Under the pieces are notes generated by a model. That model saw only the letters and a program-made list of their open reading frames with translations, was not told where the DNA came from and made no database searches. 64,000 bases of DNA from Telmatherina bonti (lineage: Eukaryota; Chordata; Actinopteri; Atheriniformes; Telmatherinidae). The stretch covers positions 10,757,554 through 10,821,553 of the forward strand of contig OW121832.1 of NCBI GenBank assembly GCA_933228915.1. Direction: 5' to 3'. Shown one piece after another: positions 58,936 through 64,000 of this stretch (its first letter is position 1; every line of letters starts with the position of its first letter). The translations under genes and the position numbers were made by a program.

Positions 58936-59379
58936 TTTCATATTTAACGAGCAACTTCGTCCGCGGCAGGGCGGGTTGTACACGCGGCAGGGTCTGAGTG
59001 TTTTAATGCCACATGTAAAAATGTTCGTAGTTTCTCACCACCTTATTCAGCTGTTTTATCAAAACAATCGGTTTTACCTGCAACAGTTTGCCACATGAAT
59101 GGGACAAAAATTTGTAAATGGAAATTGAAAAAATCTGATCATGACATAGAAAAATTGTAGGTGTAAAAAGCTGCAGTTTGAGTCATCAAAATATACCAGT
59201 AGATTAAATAATTTTTTTTTCATGCCAAAGGCAACAAAATAGTTCTTTGCATTCTTTAAAAAAAAGCACATTAATTAAAACAGGCCTTCACAAACCAAAA
59301 CATATAATAGAATATTAAAAACACACTAATTTGATTTCATACACTGTCATACACACACAAAGTTTACCATTTTTAAATC
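58936..59379. other. No gene seen
   Basis: A short GC-rich patch (ccgcggcagggcgggttg, 58962-58979) then AT-rich unique sequence. Confidence 0.4.
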
Positions 59380-59475
59380 GATCCTCTGACTGGAAGCCAG
59401 TGTAAAGATTTTAAACTATGATGTGCCCAGAGCTCTTCGTCCTAGTTAAAACTCTAGCAGCAGCATTCTGGAAAG
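59380..59475 (-). pseudogene. Short L2 ORF2 fragment
   Basis: The + strand ctagcagcagcattctgg is the reverse complement of a QNAAAR codon block. Together with gactggaagccagtgtaaag it matches, in order, the minus-strand L2 at about 15030-15130. Only about 95 bp remain. Confidence 0.6.
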
Positions 59476-61000
59476 GAAAGGAAACATACAGACAGCCAAT
59501 CACTGTTACTGGTTCAGCAGCATTCTGCGCTCCATGATGAGGCCATTAAAAATGCCTGGCTGAGACCAGATGGCCTGTCATCGAGGAGAGAAACAGAAAG
59601 AGGGATGGATGAATGACACAAAAGACATAACATAACACAATATAAACACCTAATCGGACATTTACATGGCAGAATCTCAATGTATTTTATCATGTGGTCA
59701 AAGCAACTTGTTGAAGTTCAAACTGGGCATCAGAATGAGGAAGAAAGGGATTTCATGACTTTGAGGGTGGCATGTTTGTCAGCGTCAAATCGGCTGGTCT
59801 GTGGATTTCAAAAACTGCTGATCCATTGGGATTTTCTCACCCAACTATATCCAGTGTTTATGGAAAACACTAAAAATGGGAGAAAATCCAGTCAGCAGCA
59901 CTTCATTGGGCCAAAATGCCCTAACTTCCAGGTGAATCGAAAGACTGGTTGAAGATGCTAACAAGGCAACAGGAAATTATATAGACATTGGCTCCAACCA
60001 AGGTATGCAAACTACCATCTGATGCACAGGCAGTGGGGTATCTATGAAATTTATGATGAGGCGACCCAAATATGACTGAAGTTAGAGGAGATAGCCAATC
60101 TATAGCTATACAATGATCAGTAGGATCATTGTTAACTTTGATTAGAATGAGAGTGAAAGGGATTCCAAGGGATTCTTGGGTGCTTTGAGACCCTTACAAA
60201 AAATATGTTTTCTTTGATGCAAAATGATGCAATTGGTGTGACAAAGACAAAAGATTCTCTATCTCAAAGAGGAAAAAAAGGATTTAAACCTTACTTCTTT
60301 TGAACAGAGAAAGATGTACACAATGATCACCCAATGAACACAAAAGCAGTTGTTATTTTAGCTTCTGGAATCTACTAACTGAAGTGGGACTCAGATTTTA
60401 ACCAAAACCCTCAAACTCTACCAGCTAATTACTTTTATCTGCTCATATTTCATACAATAGTTTATGTATATTGTGTTGCTGCTTTCAAAGAAATTTGTCT
60501 AACGTTTGTTTTCACCACTTGTCAGTAAGTGAGAAAATGCAGATTTATATTCCATACATATAAATCTAAGAGATTGACAACAATAACCCTTTTATTGCTT
60601 AGCTTAAATACAGTGTAACAACCTTGATTTCTACATCTGGGGCTTAACTCATCAGGGCTGCTCATGAAATGTTTATATATTATTTAATGTGAAAAAGCAT
60701 TGGACAAAGAATCATCCATACTTTCATCTATCCGTTTTATACCCAACTTAACCTACCAAGGTCGGCAGAGGAGCCAAGAAAGAAAGATGGACGGACTTTT
60801 CCATTTTAAATTTACTAACCAAGATATCCAAATAAATGATAAAAAGCATAAAATTAATCATGTGGCAACTATGCATAACCAAAAAATATATATTAATATT
60901 TTAAACACCCAGTAATTTTCTTTCTTGTTTTGTTACACATTTACACTTGTTGTTTAATTGCATTTTGAAATTATATGATTAATGATGAATGCAGTTTGCC
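59476..61000. other. No gene seen
   Basis: Unique AT-rich sequence. Confidence 0.45.
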
Positions 61001-62010
61001 TTATCATTATGCAAGCAGTGTAAAAACCGTACAGAAACAGAAAAAGGAAAAAAAAACACCCAGAAGCTGCCCTTGCAGCAACAGCAACTTTGGTGCATCA
61101 ACAAAAGGCTTTTAATGGGTCTTCCCAAAGATTAACACAAATGTGACTAATTTGCATTCAATAACAAAATCCATAATGCAGAAGCTGGAGTCAGCTGGAG
61201 GTTTGTGAAACTGGAAGCAGATTAGAGGTGTGTGTGTCCACTGTTGGAGAGGCCAGACGATGCTTTGTGGCATCAGGCAGGTCTTCGGGGAAAGGTGACA
61301 TAAGATGATTTCATTTAACCTCTTGTTAACGTTCCACAACCTGCCTGTCTGCCTACATTGGAGCTCAGGGCCTCATCTGCAGCCAACCTGAGGCTTTTGA
61401 TATCGCTTCCTGACATGCATAGGTGTCAGCATTTCACTCTGTGTCCCGTCCAGCGTTCACAATTAATTTGCCTGTGAGGTTAAGTTTGCAAAAAGAGAAA
61501 TTATGTATGTAGTTGAAGATTCAAATGAGGTTTTAATGGCCCGAAAGTTAGCAAGAATTTTTCAGGAGAAATGAAGGTACATATGAGACATTCAGGAATT
61601 GCACCGTATTTTGCTGCAATCTTCATTTTCACACATAAAATCTGGAGATTTTCATAACAGTTGTTAGGAAAGATGTGGTGGCCAAGAGCTGGCACTAGAC
61701 AACATTCGGTTAGAAAATAGGTTGTGATTTTTTTTTTTTTTTTGGTTCGATGCGTGTTTACATATTCACAAGCAGGGACTGAGCTGAAAACAGCACACAG
61801 ATCAGCAGACAGGACAGCCTCTCACATGCCCAACAGCACAGCAACAGCAAAAGCTCTGAAAGACATGCTGACATGTTCCTACTTTCTCTCACCACTCAGG
61901 TTGCACAGATTTCATGTTGATGTGGAAAAACTTTGCAGAAAGATGAGGGTTGTAGACATATTTGTATTCTCAGATTTCCAGTTTCTTCTACATTAATATT
62001 TCCTAGAGAG
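61001..62010. other. No gene seen
   Basis: Unique sequence; T run at 61730-61743. Confidence 0.45.
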
Positions 62011-62017
62011 GTCAACA

Positions 62018-62315
62018 TGTCATGATGTGGGTTTTGTGTGTAGTCTTTTGTTCTTCTTTCCTGTTTCATTTGTTGTGTTTTCTGTCTCGCCTCATTTTCT
62101 GTTAGTTCACCTGGGTTCACTTAGCTCATCAGTTCCACCTGTGTGTCGTTGTTTCTCTCTATATATACCACTTGGTTTCTGTTCCCAGTTGTTGGTTCAT
62201 TGTCTGTAGTTGTCACTATTTGTCCACTTGAGTTTTACATTAAAGTGTCTTGATCCTGTATCCTGCCTCTCCACTCTCCAGCCTGCTTTTGGGTCCAAAA
62301 CAGTTCTCACCAAAT
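62018..62315 (+). mobile_element. LTR-like fragment (tentative)
   Basis: Starts atgtcatgatgtggg. It contains a TATA box in tctctatatatacca (about 62160) and an ATTAAA poly(A)-like signal at about 62241, followed by tttgggtccaaaac. Promoter and poly(A) signal about 80 bp apart, with cacctg words, resemble fish LTRs. The ends do not form clean inverted repeats. Confidence 0.4.
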
Positions 62316-62547
62316 GTCTTGTTCCAATCCCATTCCCAGCCATTATTCATATCATCTGTTGTGGTTTAGATTGAAATTTTAGTCATGGTAGAAGTGCTGT
62401 GAAATTGTGAAGTCTTTTATTGGATAGGAAACCCATATATTTCTTCAGGAAGTTAAAAAAAAAAAAAAAAAGAACTATTTTTGTTAATTTGGTGTTGGAA
62501 ACCAGCTGTAAAATTGCAACCTAATACCTATCACCAGTAATCACACT

Positions 62548-63022
62548 ACCAGTCAAAAGTTTGGACACACTTTTCCATGCTATTGCAGCCTGGCAAGCCA
62601 GACTCTCGCTGTACCAGTGTGGAGTCTGAGGACTCACTCGCATCAATGGATTTCTAGGGCGGCACAAACAAGCGTGGATTAGAAAAATGACGGCCATGAC
62701 ATCAGTAAAGCGGCAGCTTACAATGTCCAGAAGTGTTCAGTAGGACAAACGCAAAATAAGTAAATTAACATGGCATAAAATCATCTGATATGTTCCTGGT
62801 CATTTAAAACAGCATTTGTGGCAAAAAGAAACTAACTTCCACTACGTCTGTGCGCTATCTTGAATGTTTTGAAGAATACATGGTGACGCAAGGCAATCTT
62901 CAATCTCTGTGAAGGTGAGGGACTCCAGACTGAGTTGCTCTGTATTGAATATATAGAGTACTCCAGTCTGGCATCCCAAGCTAATGCCATTGAACAGGAA
63001 GTTTAGAAAGTGTGTCCAAATG
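62548..63022. mobile_element. Foldback MITE split by a nested element
   Basis: Left arm accagtcaaaagtttggaca (62548) and right arm gaaagtgtgtccaaatgtgt (63006) pair as in the intact copy at 4670-4739, with the 399-bp element 62586-62984 and one duplicated target between them. Confidence 0.7.
62586..62984. mobile_element. hAT-type MITE nested in the foldback MITE
   Basis: Ends cagcctggcaagccagact and agtctggcatcccaagctaa are inverted repeats (AGC.TGG...GCCAGACT). The flanks are tgctattg (62578-62585) and tgccattg (62985-62992), an 8-bp duplication with one mismatch, as for hAT elements. No transposase frame. Confidence 0.8.
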
Positions 63023-63126
63023 TGTCACTCATACTGAACACAAATTAAACCATTCTCTCTGAGTGAATGATTTTCCCACCAATTCCATATATATGTGTTT
63101 TAAAATAGGACCTACCTGGCTGAAAA

Positions 63127-63127
<1 letters not shown>

Positions 63128-63158
<31 letters not shown>
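63128..63158. repeat. Poly(A) tract, about 31 bases
   Basis: Uninterrupted A run from about 63129 to 63158, not linked to a recognisable retroposon body. Confidence 0.9.
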
Positions 63159-63161
<3 letters not shown>

Positions 63162-64000
63162 AGGCTGCCAAGCCAGACAGATACAAACATGCAGCTCATT
63201 GGGCTAACCAGCAAGAAATTTAACTTGTGAGTTAGGACATCTCGTCACCAGGAGCTGTTCCCGCTCACGCCTCCACACTGAGGTCAAGAAGCTCACAAAG
63301 CTTCATTTCGGGATGATCAATATGTTTACGTGCACAATTAAGGCAAGCTTTAGTTATGGCCCAACTATGACCACAAGTCAAGTAATTTAATTGCACTACC
63401 CTCCATGTCCCAGTGCACCACTATGGGAGGAGGAATCAATGCATTGAACACTTCTGCAACAATAGATTACAAAATGTCCTCTTGCAGTTTACTGGTCTTG
63501 GGTTTTTTACAATTGACCCGTTACATTAGAACACTGGAAAAATAATTTATCTAGTATTAAAAAAAAAAAAAAAAAAGAATGCAACTGTCAGATTTTACTT
63601 AGAGAAGTTTTTTTCAGACATTGTTTCTGACTTATACTATATTATGAGTGCTTTCAATACCAAAACACACATCTGCACACATACATGGTGTATACAAATG
63701 TCACATTTGTGATTCAGAACATTTGCTGCAGTCATTGATTACTGAACATGTCAGGCATGCTGATGGAATCTTAAATAACCAGGAGACTTTTAAAGGGCAA
63801 ATGGCTAAACAATGGTGGGATTTTACTAATGCATATAAATGAGACTAAACAAATCTTGTGATGTTTATCTATCACCTTTTCAATTAGCTTATTTTTGCCC
63901 GGCTTAATTAGGCAATTCGTTTTAATATTTGTAACCAAATCAGGGAGTGAGGCTGAATTACAACTTCAGGGGGGAAAAAAAGTTGCTGCTTAAGTACATA
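63159..64000. other. No gene seen
   Basis: Unique AT-rich sequence with another A run at 63560-63576. Confidence 0.45.

Overview
This window reads as vertebrate, and specifically teleost fish, nuclear DNA. It is AT-rich, shows no bacterial-style gene packing, and carries (TA)n, (CA)n and (GT)n tracts. It also holds a characteristic fish set of transposable elements: an L2-clade LINE with an esterase ORF1, Rex1/Babar, Rex3 (RTE clade), hAT-like and piggyBac-like elements, a Tc1-like relic, and a SINE ending in ATGG repeats. The exact species cannot be told from the sequence. I could not identify one convincing host protein-coding exon with splice sites, nor any tRNA, rRNA, CRISPR array or operon. 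The window is best taken as intergenic or deep-intronic sequence.

Layout. 1-4583 is a long L2 LINE on the + strand, with an open ORF1 and an ORF2 broken by a nested L2 tail (target-site duplication visible) and a 1-base insertion. Its 3' end runs into a (TA)n tract and a 70-bp foldback element. 5.1-13.8 kb is mostly unique sequence with an L2 relic, microsatellites, a short interstitial telomere-like repeat at 7083, a possible conserved regulatory block near 7.85-8.33 kb, a dispersed teleost repeat at 9.03-9.70 kb and a GC-richer island with a TATA box near 11.96 kb. 13.8-25.2 kb is dense in elements: two copies of one long-palindrome MITE in opposite orientation (13818 and 24809), L2 fragments on both strands, a hAT-type MITE with perfect 8-bp duplications (15281-15766), a 633-bp solo LTR with a 5-bp duplication (19232-19864) and a piggyBac-like relic (about 20861-21999). 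23050-23724 is the longest reading frame that is not clearly a transposon. 24.0-25.8 kb holds two coding-like patches I cannot name.

From 27.7 to 28.4 kb lies a 16-bp-unit minisatellite. 31.6-32.1 kb is a Rex1 3' end (minus strand). 36971-39107 is a 5'-truncated Rex3 with a 7-bp target-site duplication and a broken reverse transcriptase. 40.5-48.8 kb has SINE copies and a long (TA)n. 50.7-52.1 kb stacks a Tc1-like relic and an L2 copy split by an LTR-like insert that is itself split by an L2 tail. 55.7-58.4 kb has a dispersed repeat, a hAT-like MITE, a perfect inverted repeat around (TA)n and a second piggyBac-like relic. 62.5-63.0 kb shows a hAT-type element inside a foldback MITE.

The genes seen are transposon genes. 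The L2 ORF1/ORF2 pair would have acted as nucleic-acid-binding/esterase protein plus endonuclease-reverse transcriptase. Rex3 may have supplied the machinery for the SINE that shares its ATGG tail. Nearly all are decayed. I found no clear new biological system. The most useful leads are the precisely dated nestings, the foldback families, the unexplained 225-codon frame and the candidate regulatory blocks.
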